A program made the translations under genes and the position numbers. 64,000 nucleotides of DNA from Larimichthys crocea (lineage: Eukaryota; Chordata; Actinopteri; Sciaenidae). The notes beneath the pieces are model-generated. The model was given only the letters and a program-made list of their open reading frames with translations. It did no database searches and had not been told where the DNA came from. Shown piece after piece: positions 23,801 through 35,219 of this stretch (position 1 is its first letter; each line of letters begins with the position of its first letter). Location: the NCBI RefSeq assembly GCF_000972845.2, contig NC_040029.1, forward strand, positions 3,198,695 through 3,262,694. The letters are read 5' to 3'.

Positions 23801-24619
23801 ATCTTGCCATCTTTCTTTCCACTATTCTGGGATGGTCTGCCAGTAATCCACGCCAGTGATTACAGGCTGCTGCATTCGATGACCCAAAGAATGTAAAGCG
23901 ATACGTATCTTCATATCACAACCAGATTGAAGAGGAGATTTAAAGAGTACACTTGCGTTCAATACACATCTTGTCTTTTACGATTTGTCTGTGTGTCAGT
24001 CATTCAGTCGGTTGGTCTTTCTGTCTCTGTATCTCTTTCTAAAGTATGAGAGTGATTACATGAAGCTGACAATCAGGTCCAGGCTTGTATCTCTGTCCTT
24101 TATCTTCTTAGAAAAAATCTCTGTGCGTGCATCTTGCCGCGTCAACTCCAATTACCATGATTTCTTTTCATTCGGCTTCCTGCTTAGCCCACCACGCACA
24201 CAACACACGCACAGATGCACGCCACACACAAGTGCACACACGGAGATACAGAGATGTACTCTCACCCGCCCACGCCATTCCAGGCGCTTCCAAATGAGAG
24301 GGACAGTAGTGATGCCACAGGCCACCCAGTACTGCAAATGACTACTCTGCAGTACATCGCACTTCATCTGTCTGTCCTATCTGAGGCCAACAACCTTCCA
24401 GTGTGTGGCTGTGTGCACAGTGTGTATGTACATCTATTATTGCTGACATAGCATTCATAGATGATTCTTGTTTGACGCACCAAATGGATAGGACACAGTG
24501 GGACTGTTAAAATAGTGCCAGATGATCTCGATCTCTCCTTTTGTGGCCTCACATGCTTTCAAATAGGTGTCTTGTGAGTGTGCTACATGTATTATGTTTG
24601 ACTAGAGGAGAAAAGTTGG
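23801..24619. other. Intergenic, imperfect CA-rich tract
   Basis: Bases 24194-24245 are an imperfect CACA/CACGCA tract. The remainder is unique with overlapping short frames on both strands and no supported gene. Confidence 0.5.
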
Positions 24620-25180
24620 TTTAAGGGTCAAGGGTAAACCTACCGTGACGTCACCCATTGGTTTGTGGACAACCATTCTGAAGCCTTGAGTTTGGCGTTA
24701 CAGCCGTTGCGGTCTTGGTTTTTTGGAGCCAGGAGTAACCCTTTTTGCCTGAGAGCATGGAGCTAGTTGGGTGGACTTGGTTTCGAGTCGAGAAATAGGC
24801 AGTGCTGTGACAGAATCTTGAACATATTTGATCAGCACCGCCTAGCTGTATAGTTTAATCTGAGCCTGGTGTATTGTGCTGGACAGATTTACTGAGAATG
24901 ACTTTGCCCTAAAGCATACCATGGGATAACAGGGCTATTTTCCCCATAAGACTCCATAGAAATGAACCTATTGTTGCAGCCAATGGAGCTGCCCTCTTCT
25001 GGCCATTAGCAAGAATGCAGGTTGAGTTCACTTCGGACCCTGAAGCACTGATACCATTTTAAAGTACCAGCCCAAGTTGATGGAGACCAAAACAGAGCTA
25101 AAATGACTTGAAACGAATGATACTGCTGCTCCATGTCAACTGGTTATGTAAATAAACGACGTTCGCTATATTACCTTTAA
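24620..25180. repeat. Unclassified interspersed repeat
   Basis: The opening CCTACCGTGACGTCACCCAT, then TTGGTTTGTGGAC, the GGTCTTGGTTTTTTGGAGCC string and the later TCCATAGAAATGAACCTATTG are familiar from many teleost intergenic and 3'-UTR sequences. The right limit is set at ATTACCTTTAA. No open frame or terminal repeat is obvious, so the class is unknown. It contains a CTCF-like motif (next entry). Confidence 0.55.
24988..25004 (-). promoter_or_regulatory. CTCF-like site
   Basis: On the minus strand this reads GGCCAGAAGAGGGCAGC, which fits the vertebrate CTCF core (CCASYAGRKGGCRSY) at 14 of 15 positions. It lies inside an interspersed repeat, a known source of CTCF sites. Binding is not shown. 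Confidence 0.4.
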
Positions 25181-26232
25181 GGTAGTTTCATCTCCAGTAC
25201 GTAGAATGTACATACAATTGGGCTAAAGTCATGATATGACAAGGCTAATACCATGTAGTGACTTTTGTGGTATTTTTTAGCAGCCATAGCGACTTTCCCA
25301 GTTGGCAGTGCTGCTTAATATAATTACCGTAAACAAATGAGTCCATGGTTTTGACAACTGGTAGCTTTTGTCTCATACCAGTGCTGCTGTTAGTGGTGGC
25401 GTTTCTCAAAATTAAGACCACATTTCACATGATCCCCCTTGTTCTCCCGATGCAAAGAGGATGTTACTAATTGTTCTCGCTCCCTTCTGTCGCTACATGT
25501 GTTTGTTTTCTGTTTAGTTTTACTGAAGAGGACAACCATGTTGGAAGTAATTTGTCTCCACCGACCTTTTTCCGTCTTGACATGTTTAGCTCCATTTGCG
25601 CTGAAATAACTGCACCTTCTTCCTGTTATGTTCTGGTCCAAGATGTTGGCCCCGGTTTGCCCAGTCACGACAGGAACAGGTACCGGAGTCATTTCATGAA
25701 CTCTGACTAGCTTTTTTTTATTCTTCTGACTCCCTTTGTGTTTTCCCCCTCTTAAATATCTGCTGTAATTTAGCTCTTAGAGCTACAGGCTGGATGTCAG
25801 GGCACGAAAAGGGAAAGAAAAGGCAGCAGAAACAACCCAGGAATGTCATCTAGCCAGTCAGCGAGGCCAGGGCAGGCGAAGTGCACAAGGGCCACAAGTC
25901 TTTGAAGTCCGCCTTGACAGTTGTGGACCCTGGACGCTCCCTGGCACAGCGCAGCGAAACCTGATCACGTTTCATTATTTTGATGGGAAAATCAGACAAA
26001 CGGTTCACTTGAGGTTTATTTTAGTGCTGCTAACCTCTTGTCAAAGCACGGGGAACTTCACAATAGTGCACGGACCCACATACACACACACACACGCTCT
26101 CCTGAACAGCACGTAGAGTTCACTTTAGATTAAGCAACAAAGAACACATTCATCTTTTTAGGGTCGGGCCAGTAGTTTGATGTGTTCTGGTCTGTTTTGT
26201 GTTTTGTTTTATTGTGCCGTTTCCTATAATGT

Positions 26233-26234
<2 letters not shown>
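25181..26234. other. Intergenic, short AC tract at 26082-26095
   Basis: Unique DNA. Frames at 25390-25710 open on both strands and have no family signature. A short AC run lies at 26082-26095. Confidence 0.5.

Positions 26235-26272
<38 letters not shown>
26235..26272. repeat. (AC)19 microsatellite
   Basis: Perfect AC run. Confidence 0.97.
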
Positions 26273-26274
<2 letters not shown>

Positions 26275-26764
26275 CCTCCTAACATCTGTAGTGCTTGATT
26301 ACATTACGTTTGTGTTTGACTTAAATCAAAAACGTGTGCACTTAAAGGTTGGCATGTTTTATGGGCATGTCTTTTACTGGGCAAATTAATTCCCTTTTCA
26401 ATCTGCAGTTTATAATTCTATAAAAAAAATAATGGAAGACTGTGTTTTATGTCAAAACTTCTGGAAAACCTTTTTGGAAAACCAAACAGGAATATTCAGT
26501 TTATTCTTTATTACGCTCAGACTCACTCTGGCATCCGTAAAGAATGGATACAGGGAACAAAAGCAAGAACTGTAACAATAATTAGTGCTTAATTTAGTTA
26601 TTAGTTATGCCACCCGTAACTGGAAAACCACTGGTCATAACACAAGTCTGATATGCTTTAACTTCACCAACCGGTTTAGCAAGTAGCCCATCCATATTTG
26701 AGCCTGACCTCACAGGAAGTTGATACTTATTTGTGCTGCCATGTTGGCTGTACTCCTTCTTACA
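26273..26764. other. Intergenic, no gene seen
   Basis: A+T-rich DNA. The last 150 bases may belong to the repeat that follows, but I cannot align them by eye. Confidence 0.45.
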
Positions 26765-27180
26765 GGTCCCGGATAATCTAAAAATCGACAAAGACGTGGA
26801 TCATCAACCTGAGGCGGGCTGAATGAAGCCTGGGTGCTCAAACAAGCCATCTGTAACAGCATCTACCTGTCAATCAAAGCAGCCGGACTCTTAATTCTGC
26901 ATAACTTCAATATAATTTGAACAGGTGAGTTATATATAAATTCACCCTCAGTACAGTTGTCATGAACAGGGAAATTATCTACAGAGACCAAAACTGTTTT
27001 TTGTACCAGGCTGTAAACATGTTTATTTCTGCTGTGAAGTTGGACATTTCAACATGGGGACTTATGGAGACTGACTCACTTCTGGAGCCAGCCTCAAGTG
27101 GACGTTTGAGGAACTGCAGTTTCTGCATTGGTTTCACTTTACAGACACAGCGGTTGCTGCTTGGTTATAACTTCTCCTGG
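26765..27180 (-). repeat. Dispersed repeat family X, copy B (inverted)
   Basis: The reverse complement aligns with copy A over most of its length: the CCTCAAACGTCC start corresponds to 27098-27109, and the segment matching the far end of A is near 26770-26790. It is about 3.7 kb from copy A in opposite orientation, so A and B form a long imperfect inverted pair. Confidence 0.75.
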
Positions 27181-28838
27181 TTCTAATCATATTTGGGATA
27201 TGATATGATTAAAAGAATGTTATTCATTATAATTCAACTCAATATCTCTGCTTTAACAAAGTGTATGAATATATATATAAACTGTGGTTTCCCTCTGATA
27301 TTCAGTGTCTGATAATATTTCAGTGTCTCTCAATGTGCCAGGAAAGTTTGGATGAACTTCAGCATTAACAAAACACTAAATAAAGGGAGCACAGAGAGCT
27401 ACTTCTGACAGCTGTCTGCTCTTATTATTAATCAAAGAGTGGCTGAATTGTCGTGATATTGATCTTTCTAACTTTCACAATGTAATCCATCAAAACGACA
27501 GATTTCTAAAGACATCTGAAAGTAATTATTGTCTTCCTCCATTTTGACGTCCCCCCTCAAAACAAACGGCTCTGTCAGACGGGAGCACGTCTTCTTCTCT
27601 GGTGTCGTAAGCATTCGCAGAGGACAAAAAAAAGGGCTGCATTCATTTCAGGAGTGACTGCGGCGACATAAGCGATGTTATTAGTTGAAGCAGCGCGGCG
27701 CGGAATAGTCGCTCGCTGAATTGCCGCCGCGTGACGGTTTGTGAGGAGGAGGCAGCAAAGCTGAAAAGACAGGCTCTGTTCCTGTGACTGACAGGATACA
27801 AGGCCCTATTAGATGTTACATTTAAAGTGCCTTGTCCAATCCAAGTGTCACTCACAGTATGAGGGGAGGGTCACAATGTAATGTTTTTTTTCCCCACTGA
27901 TTGACAGGTAACAAGCTCCTATTAGCTTTTCTGTCACTCCCACCACTGATGTTTGTGGCCCTCAGGTTGTGTTTTGTTGCGGCCGTGTTGCTGCTATGGT
28001 GTCCTGCAAAATACACAAGAGGTTAAATTGTTTTTTTCAATTTTATTTTAGATCCTAATAAAGAAACACAACAAAGGGATTGTGTGACTTTTATTCCTTG
28101 AAAGAGAAGTTGTGCAAAACAGCTGTTGAAGCCCACTTGAATGGCTTCCTTTTGGATGTAATGAGATGCTGAGAGTGGAGCTAATCTCTATTCTTCTACC
28201 TAAGTCCACTGTTTAACCAAGGACATGAATATATGGTGAGTAAATGGCTTTTCCCTCTGCCCTGGAAGCAATCTGTTCACTTCAAAGGTTAAGAAGGGGG
28301 AAAAATGCAGCGTTTAACTTACCCCTCCCTCTGGGTTAAATCCCCCTGTCTTCATTTCAGTTTCTCTTTCGGCCTCTTTTCTCTTTTTCATTTCAGAATT
28401 ACATCAAGAGCTTTCTGTCTCTTTGCCCTAACTTCCTTTTCTACTTTTTTTCAGTGCAAATTTCAACACATTAAAAACCGTTTTGAATCCCGGTGATGGA
28501 TCAAAATTGCCAGTTATATGTTGTTTTTCTCAATATTTTTTTCCCCTACCTCTTCTGCCCTCTTGTCTCCCCCTCCCCTCTCCCTCTCTTTCCAGCTCCC
28601 TTCTGCATCTGTATGAAAAAACCCCAGCGGTATTGGTTACAAACCCTGGGAATCCAGGTAAAGCATGGAGGGGCTTTAGCAGCTAAAGCAACAGGGGGAA
28701 GGAGAGGAGGGAGGGGCGTCTTTTTAACATGAAGGCAAAGTAGTGGATCAGAAAGCCAATGCTCGGACAAAAAAGGGATAATCCGTGAAATCTGTCCGGG
28801 TCAAGGGTCAACTTCCAGCCAGCCATGTGCGTCTAGGC
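27181..28838. other. Intergenic, C/T-rich stretch at 28320-28600
   Basis: Bases 27540-27850 are unique with a CpG-rich patch near 27690-27735. Bases 28320-28600 are pyrimidine-rich, and 28485-28740 has overlapping frames that I do not call. No transposon was recognised. Confidence 0.5.
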
Positions 28839-28859
28839 GTGTGTGTGTGTGTGTGTGTG
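28839..28859. repeat. (GT)10 microsatellite
   Basis: Perfect GT run. Confidence 0.95.
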
Positions 28860-29032
28860 CGGAGATTAATTTAAGGAGGCCATGGAGGAAATGAGGGGAG
28901 AGTTAAAGGGGGTGTTTATCCTCTTTAAACTCACTTCACTGCCAACACACTGGGGAGTCCTGAGTGAGGAAATACAGAGGAGGAGGAGGTGGAGGGCGAG
29001 CGGGGAGGGGTTTGCTCTGTGTCTGACTCTCC

Positions 29033-29033
<1 letters not shown>

Positions 29034-29102
<69 letters not shown>
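29034..29102. repeat. (AC)34 microsatellite
   Basis: Perfect AC run, complementary to the GT run about 175 bases upstream. It produces spurious frames on both strands. Confidence 0.98.
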
Positions 29103-29104
<2 letters not shown>

Positions 29105-30143
29105 GCATATGCTAATCATTGTGAATTTTAATTAAGTTTCACCCGTTTTGCAATCAAACGGAAAACACATACAGTAATTGTCCCTCTTTACATACAGCGA
29201 GCAGCTGCTTGATATAGATGTTTTCATTAAAATGTGGCGCCGCACGGTGTTTTTTGCGTGGTTGTATGCACTGTACGCATGTTAATGTCTGATCAGTTGA
29301 TAAAGACCTTGGGTCGGACGCATAAACACATCAGCAGTCGCACGTAACAGAAACAAGCACTTATGTGTTCAATTGAGAAATGAACGTGAGGGTGAAGTGG
29401 CTCTGGCTGCAGAACTGTATGTACATGCATTTACATTATGCACATAATTTAACATGTAAATTAAAATCTTAAAATCTGGATTTTCATAGAAATGTATTTT
29501 ATTTATTGAACATACCGTGATCTGTACTGTTTTCAAAAAAGCATGTTATCTAAAATTGAAAGTTTTAAAGATGAAAATCACCCAAATGAAGTTGCAAAAT
29601 ATACAAATAATGTAAAATATATGGAGAGCCAAAGTGGTCAATATGAAGTAAATAAGTAGAATATATACATATATCCAAAATATATAATAAAATTACTATA
29701 AATTACAATTGAATGAAATTGAAACTTAGATCAGTATTATTAAATATTATTTTACAATGATAATAAATATTTAATGCAAAATATTTTTAAAGTCTTTTGT
29801 TTTTTATCATGATTTTTTGTTTTTGTTTCTGTCACTCAGGGCAAACAGGGTGGATACAGCTATGTGATTGGCTGTTCAGACCAAAGCAGCAGCCAATCAC
29901 AATGAAGTTTCAAACAAGCTAAATTTATTTCATAATTGATTCCATATTTTGTGCACCTGATGTTAAAGATTTTTGGCACTCCATAAATTAAATACAGCAA
30001 GATTGTGTTGTTGAAATCTAGTTTCACGTCAATAAAATATATTTATTTTATTGATAAATGTAATGATTTTTGTAATTATTGATTTATCTGATTATTATTT
30101 TCTTGGTTAATTCTTTAATCTGCAAAATGTAAACAACAACGAG
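29103..30143. other. A+T-rich intergenic DNA
   Basis: Bases 29420-30120 are strongly A+T-rich with no open frame. A CCAATCAC/GTGATTGG pair at about 29860-29900 could form a short hairpin. Otherwise I see nothing here. Confidence 0.5.
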
Positions 30144-30195
30144 GACCACAGGAGGGAAACTGTTTATTTAAATAAACAGTTTCCCTCCTGTGGTC
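30144..30195. repeat. Perfect 52-bp palindrome
   Basis: Two 26-base arms are exact reverse complements with no spacer, centred between 30169 and 30170 on TTTAAA. The left arm starts GACCACAGGAGGGAAACTG and the right arm ends CAGTTTCCCTCCTGTGGTC. Symmetry stops at 30143/30196. It could extrude as a cruciform. No known transposon end matches. It has no loop, so it is not a normal microRNA precursor. Confidence 0.9.
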
Positions 30196-30502
30196 TTCAC
30201 GGTTCCACATCAAGACGACAGGTTCCACTTCGCCTTGTAAGAGTTTCTCCGGCCACTGCAGGTGCTTCAGGGTTGAAGGAGTAGAGAAGGTCAAGGGTCA
30301 AAAGTCAAGGGTTTAGGGGCTGTAAATGCTCCCACTGGGCCTGACACCTGTCACACATGTGGGAGGTAGGATAAGCTGTCAGCCTGCATGTGTGTGTGTG
30401 TGAAGATGGACACCAGCAGCACTTCAGTGGGAAAGGGGGAAAAAAAAAATGAGGGAAGGCATGTGCAGAATGTAAGACGTTTAAAATCACTTTAGACCGT
30501 GT

Positions 30503-30505
<3 letters not shown>
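30196..30505. other. Intergenic, no gene seen
   Basis: Short unique stretch with AAGGTCAAGGGTCAAAAGTC near 30287-30306, a direct repeat of half-sites that resemble nuclear-receptor AGGTCA motifs, and a short TG run near 30388-30402. Confidence 0.4.

Positions 30506-30539
<34 letters not shown>
30506..30539. repeat. (GT)17 microsatellite
   Basis: Perfect GT run. The complementary CA run starts 117 bases downstream. Confidence 0.97.
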
Positions 30540-30541
<2 letters not shown>

Positions 30542-30654
30542 CCACAGAGAGGGGCTAAACACCTTGCACGCTGCACCTGTATGCAGGGCTCATGTTACCT
30601 CATATGGGCGTTTGGGGAGAAGATCAGAATGTGTGTTTGGCTGTCAAGCTGTGG

Positions 30655-30656
<2 letters not shown>

Positions 30657-30706
<50 letters not shown>
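30657..30706. repeat. (CA)25 microsatellite
   Basis: Perfect CA run, reverse-complementary to the preceding GT run, so the pair can fold back on itself. Confidence 0.97.
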
Positions 30707-30709
<3 letters not shown>

Positions 30710-32536
30710 GGAGAGCAGAAATCAGTGTGTCATTTACTAATTAGGGAGGTAATTGAGTCAGATAACTAAAAACAACAGTAGATAAACTGTGATTCGACTT
30801 TATCCCTGAATATTCTTTAGTGGCTCTAATGCATGCAACACTTTTATTCAGGGGTTTAGTAGTAAGACATTTTTTTAATATATTATATTAACTAGTTAAT
30901 TAACCTGTCCTATCGCTGACATGTGAACATCGTCCATTTCTCCTGACATTTCTTAACTTATCTTGCGTCATCTTATATATCCGTCATGATTTTCAGCCAT
31001 TAATCTTGTGTTGGTATTTCAACTTTAAACCACTTCTTTGTAGTCGCCTATCCATCTCCTCTTTGTACAGTGTCTCCTGTAAAATAACCAGAACACAACA
31101 CTACAGTTGATTTAGGGATTTCATAGCCCCAGGATCTCAACAATAGCCGTGCGAACATCTCCCCAAAACTATACATACTATACATTTGCTTCCCCACAGC
31201 ATGGTTGTGGTGTAGATGCATCTTTGCTGGTTACTTTAGGTGTGATAAAGAAGTTAATTATGTTCTTTCCAGGCAGGTAAAGATGTTGCGGCTTGTTAAA
31301 TTCTCCAGATTTTCAGCCGTTCATTTTCTGAAATATTCATACCTGATTCACTCTCCCATCTCTACTTTACATACAGTGCATTTCGCTTTCTCTGGTGTGG
31401 AGTTTTGGAAGATACATCGATGGCACATGTTGATGTGGATCGTGGACATATGTATTTTGTCATTTAGTTAGAAGGACTTGTTTAAAATGAAAGAATGAAA
31501 GACATTTCTTCCTCCAGAAATATCTCCTGTATGTAAAGATGCATAGACCCTTCATGTACGTATGAGTATGTACAGGTGTAACAAAATCAGGATTGTACTT
31601 TCAGACTTAAGTGCTGTACTTATATAAAAATAGCTTCTTTCCGTCCCTGATCTTTCCCCCAAAGACTCTTCCTCCCCCACAGTTTGGTGCACAGCAAATT
31701 AGACTCGACAAGACATGAAATTGGTGTTTTGACTGGGGACTCCGTCATGTTGGCCAGCCTTGTGTTTGTCCCTCTGTTTGTTTCTATGACAGTAAAGCTG
31801 CGAGCCACCCTTCGGTCGGTTTGCTCACAGCTTCTGTTTTCTGCTTTGTAGATCTGTTTACTGACTGAGGCAGTATTTTGTTGTTGTTGTTTTCAGTCCG
31901 ACCATCCAACAACCAAAATGACTTGGAATCAGTTCCACCTGGGCTTTGCCAAGTTCCACGGCACAGAAATGGATGCGGGCTCAGAGTCTGTGTTACATGT
32001 AGATGTGTCTTCTTTTTAGAGGTGAGCCAGATTTGATGGAGGGGAGATAGTTTGGCTGCTCTGTGTTTCTAAATGAGAAGAATTACAATGATAATGACGA
32101 CCTTTGCGTCTCTGCCGAGTGTTTTTAAAGGGACATGAGGCTGATTTCACACCCAGAGTGGAGTTTACTCGTCATGATGAGTGACTCAGCCTGTAAAACC
32201 AGCTGTATGACATCTTCTCTGGCTCCGGAGGGAGACTTGAAATCTGAACTTAGGGTGGAGGGCTTGAAATAATTGGATATTTACCAAGCAGGTCGGGTCA
32301 AACTGAAGATGCTACACGTGACATGTGAAGACATTTGTGTTGCTAAAGCATATAAAGGAGTGGCGATGATACAAACTCTTTCTTTTCCCCCACATGTGTG
32401 TGCTGCTGTGCTGTATGTTCACAAAAACCGCCCAAAGCATTGTAATACAGTGTTACTGGTAATTAATAAGTCAGTAAAATGGCAGAAAACACCTCTCCAC
32501 ACATCACTCTGGGTTTGGAATAATGCCATTCTTTTC
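30707..32536. other. Intergenic, no gene seen
   Basis: Unique DNA, A+T-rich to about 31600. A short TTG repeat lies at 31877-31889. TTTTTAAAGGGACATGAGGC near 32126 resembles the end of a TTAA-type MITE but no partner end was found. Frames at 31205-31471 and 32273-32656 have no family. Confidence 0.5.
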
Positions 32537-32553
32537 TGTGTGTGTATGTGTGT

Positions 32554-32591
<38 letters not shown>
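32537..32591. repeat. Interrupted (TG)n microsatellite
   Basis: TG run with two TA interruptions near 32546 and 32558, then about 16 pure units. Confidence 0.96.
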
Positions 32592-32593
<2 letters not shown>

Positions 32594-32639
32594 AAGCCAC
32601 GCACTAAGTGGGATAATAATACAGTGACCCCGGGAGGCA

Positions 32640-32900
32640 AAGTGATTAAATTATAATCAGCGCGGATTAATTAATCTATAATATTTATTCCTATTATGAC
32701 GAGGGGAGAGGAGGCGCGGAGCTTAGAAAAGGTTATGTGCGCACGCTCCTCGCTCTTTGTCTCGGTGAAAAGCGACGCTCGGGGGTGGGAGAGGCGACAA
32801 GGCCCCTTGACAACGCAGGCAGAAGGTTATTGCTGATATCAAGCACCCTGCATGCAATTATCTGTCACAACAAATAATTAAGAGGGCTGATAATGAGGAA
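32640..32900. promoter_or_regulatory. Candidate regulatory block
   Basis: Repeat-free DNA with ATTAATTAAT at 32666-32675, a G+C-richer CpG-bearing centre (32700-32800) and a TGCATGCAATTATCTGTCAC stretch near 32850 in which CTGTCA resembles a TALE-homeodomain site. It resembles a conserved noncoding element. Conservation is untested. Confidence 0.3.
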
Positions 32901-34236
32901 ATTAACATTTCCATTGTGGCGATGCTTTATTGTCTGCTTGGGTCACTGCAGAGGAGGCTTCGAGAGCGGCTGAATAAATTATCTTTCCCGCGTACATGCG
33001 TGTGAGGGTGTGTGTTGCAGTCTTTAGAGAATGATAAGCAAGACAAGGAGGGAGTGAGTGTGCGTTTGTGTGGAGGCATTTTTTGTGCAGCTCCGGAGAC
33101 TTCTGTGAGAGGAAAGCAATCAGTGTTGCCACATTTGAGTGACAGTCAGAGCCCATTTGTCAGAAAAGCAGACTCTTTTTTTAATTTTTATTTCTATTTA
33201 TGTGTTTTTATGATGATCTGATGAAACATGGCTGCATCTAGACAACGCTAATCCAGGTGATGTGATAAGTCAGTCAGAAAAATGCCAACAGTTTGCCGGT
33301 TGCTTGAGATGATTGCTCACTGATGTTTTTTTAGACTGCGATCTGACCAACGTCACAGAGGATTCTGGGAAATTATACTAGACGTTTTTCACTACGTTTT
33401 GGCCCGTTATTAAGTCCGCCGCATTGTCGGACGCACAACGGACAGTTTTTAAAAAGATAGAAACAATCAAAATCGATCATGCCGCAGAATTATTGAACAC
33501 ATTGGAACCTACATTACCCACAATGCAACTGAACCGCTTGTAGTTCAGTCTGTAATTCAGGTGTGTTATGCTGGTAGTGGCTAATGTAGCCTTGAGCCAT
33601 TGGGCTTCTTTCAAACTTCACACTGCCTGCTTTTTTAAATTTTAAAACTTGTTGTCTTTCGCCCCAACCAACCAACAGTGACTCCAGTGATGTCACATGA
33701 GGCAGTTTTTCAGTAGTACTCCTGTAAATAGTCAATCACTGTCCCTTTAATTGAGGAAACAATTGGTTTGATTTGATTAGATTATCTGCTCTTGAACAGA
33801 ATCTTCAGTTGCAGGTTTAATATAGTAGTTAACCCCACTGAAGTCAGTGCCGTGCATTATTTGTCAGTCTTCAGTATATTGACTGATTGCTCAAAAAGAT
33901 TAGAACGTATCCCAAAAAACCATAAAGGCCACCCAAAATCATTTTTACCCGTCAATCAAATAAAAAAATATTCCTGTAATTCCTGTGGCTCCAATGATAT
34001 GGACAGAAACACCCCTTAATAGGCAAGGAAGCCGGAAATGTTTGAAAAAGGAACCTGAATCACAATATGAAGCTGTGGTCTCCGTGGCAACAACAAATTT
34101 AGTCACATCAGAGATGGAAGTGAGAGAGAGAGAGAGATCTGGCTCCATCTGTGGAGGAGTTGGGGATGGCTGGTTGGGTGGGCATGTTGGGGATCTATGG
34201 GTGGGATCTGTGTTTTCATAGGAACTTGACCCCCAG
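32901..34236. other. Intergenic, possible MITE end at 33745
   Basis: Unique DNA. CACTGTCCCTTTAATTG near 33738-33754 looks like the end of a TTAA-type MITE (GTCCCTTTAA), without a recognised partner. CCTACATTACCCACAATGCA at 33508-33527 is a weak ZNF143-like match. Bases 34119-34137 are a GA run. Confidence 0.4.
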
Positions 34237-34268
34237 ACACACACACACACACACGCACACACACACAC
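34237..34268. repeat. (AC)n microsatellite
   Basis: AC run with one GC interruption near 34255. Confidence 0.95.
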
Positions 34269-34347
34269 CCTGAAAGGCCCCTGGTTGCCATGTGTTTTGA
34301 CTGACACATCTTTGACGCTCTGTGTGCAGCCAAGTTTAGGTCTCCTC

Positions 34348-34371
34348 TGTGTGTGTGTGTGTGTGTGTGTG
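34348..34371. repeat. (GT)12 microsatellite
   Basis: Perfect run, complementary to the AC run 80 bases upstream. Confidence 0.95.
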
Positions 34372-34470
34372 CATGTGTGAAGGAATATTTCCTCGCTTTT
34401 GAACTCCTCCTGATTGACACAAATGGTTCAGGACAGCCCCCGTATAGGTCAAAGTGTGTGTATGTATGTT

Positions 34471-34471
<1 letters not shown>

Positions 34472-34503
<32 letters not shown>
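34472..34503. repeat. (GT)16 microsatellite
   Basis: Perfect run preceded by GTGTGTATGTATGT. It is the third tract of a cluster, and the 149-codon minus-strand frame here is an artefact of these repeats. Confidence 0.96.
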
Positions 34504-34504
<1 letters not shown>

Positions 34505-35039
34505 GGCATGACAGCTCTCGCTCCTGCCCCCCTCCCCACCCCTGCGGCTCATATTGAGGGTGATTTTAATACCCCAACATGTTTAGGAAGAGGCAGTGAC
34601 ACCGTATTGTTCCCCTACAATGGAGGGCAGACGGAGGGAGCTGGAGGTCGGGGGTGGTGGGGCAGCGGACAAAAGGATGAGCGAGCGCTCCCGGCTCATC
34701 TGCTTTCACCCGCCGCGTCTAGACGGCGATGTTCCACGCAGGGTCTCTGCAGAAAAGAAAAAGACGGAAAAGAGAAGGGAACAGGAAGAAAGAAAGGATG
34801 CGGTGGAGGAGGGGTGGGAGGTGTTCGGGAGGTGCTCCTTGTCTGAAGACAGCCTTGACAGAACAGGGAAGGGCTGACAAAGGTCATAAAGGTCCCAACC
34901 TGCCTTATCTGTGGCATGAAGAGGATGATTAAAGAAAATGCACAAAAAAAAATTACAATAATGCTGCATTCAAGGACTGTTGGACAAACTGAAATCATGA
35001 CTGATAACAATGTTGGGTTTTAATCCACTATTTATTTAC
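34504..35039. other. Intergenic, purine-rich
   Basis: Bases 34630-34860 are purine-rich with many overlapping frames encoding Lys/Arg/Glu/Gly-rich peptides. That is the expected artefact of GA-rich DNA. No gene is called. Confidence 0.5.
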
Positions 35040-35219
35040 TTTTTTAATGAATTAGACTGTTCTGTTTCCAGTCTTTATGCTAAGCTAGGCTAACCCAGAC
35101 CTGGCTCCAGCTTCATATTTCACACACATTCATGACAAAGTAGTATCAATCTTCTCATCTAACACTCGGCAACAAAGCATAAGACGTGTGTATCTAAAAA
35201 TGTTGAACTAGTCCTTTTA
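35040..35219. mobile_element. MITE fragment (GCTAAGCTAA family)
   Basis: TTTCCAGTCTTTATGCTAAG, then CTAGGCTAACCC, GGCTCCAGCTTCATATTTCA, TATCAATCTTCTCATCTAAC and ACTAGTCCTTTTAA make the right half of the same family as 11149-11495 and 61130-61645. It ends on TTAA at about 35216-35219. The left half is missing or unrecognisable. Confidence 0.75.

Noticed and set aside
28493..28732. Frames in the C/T-rich stretch
   Set aside because: Low-complexity composition with frames on both strands and no family.
30144..30195. microRNA precursor
   Set aside because: Perfect arms with no loop do not fit a normal pre-miRNA, and no known mature sequence is present.
34103..34552. 149-codon minus-strand frame rich in Thr-His
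   Set aside because: Artefact of three AC/GT microsatellites.
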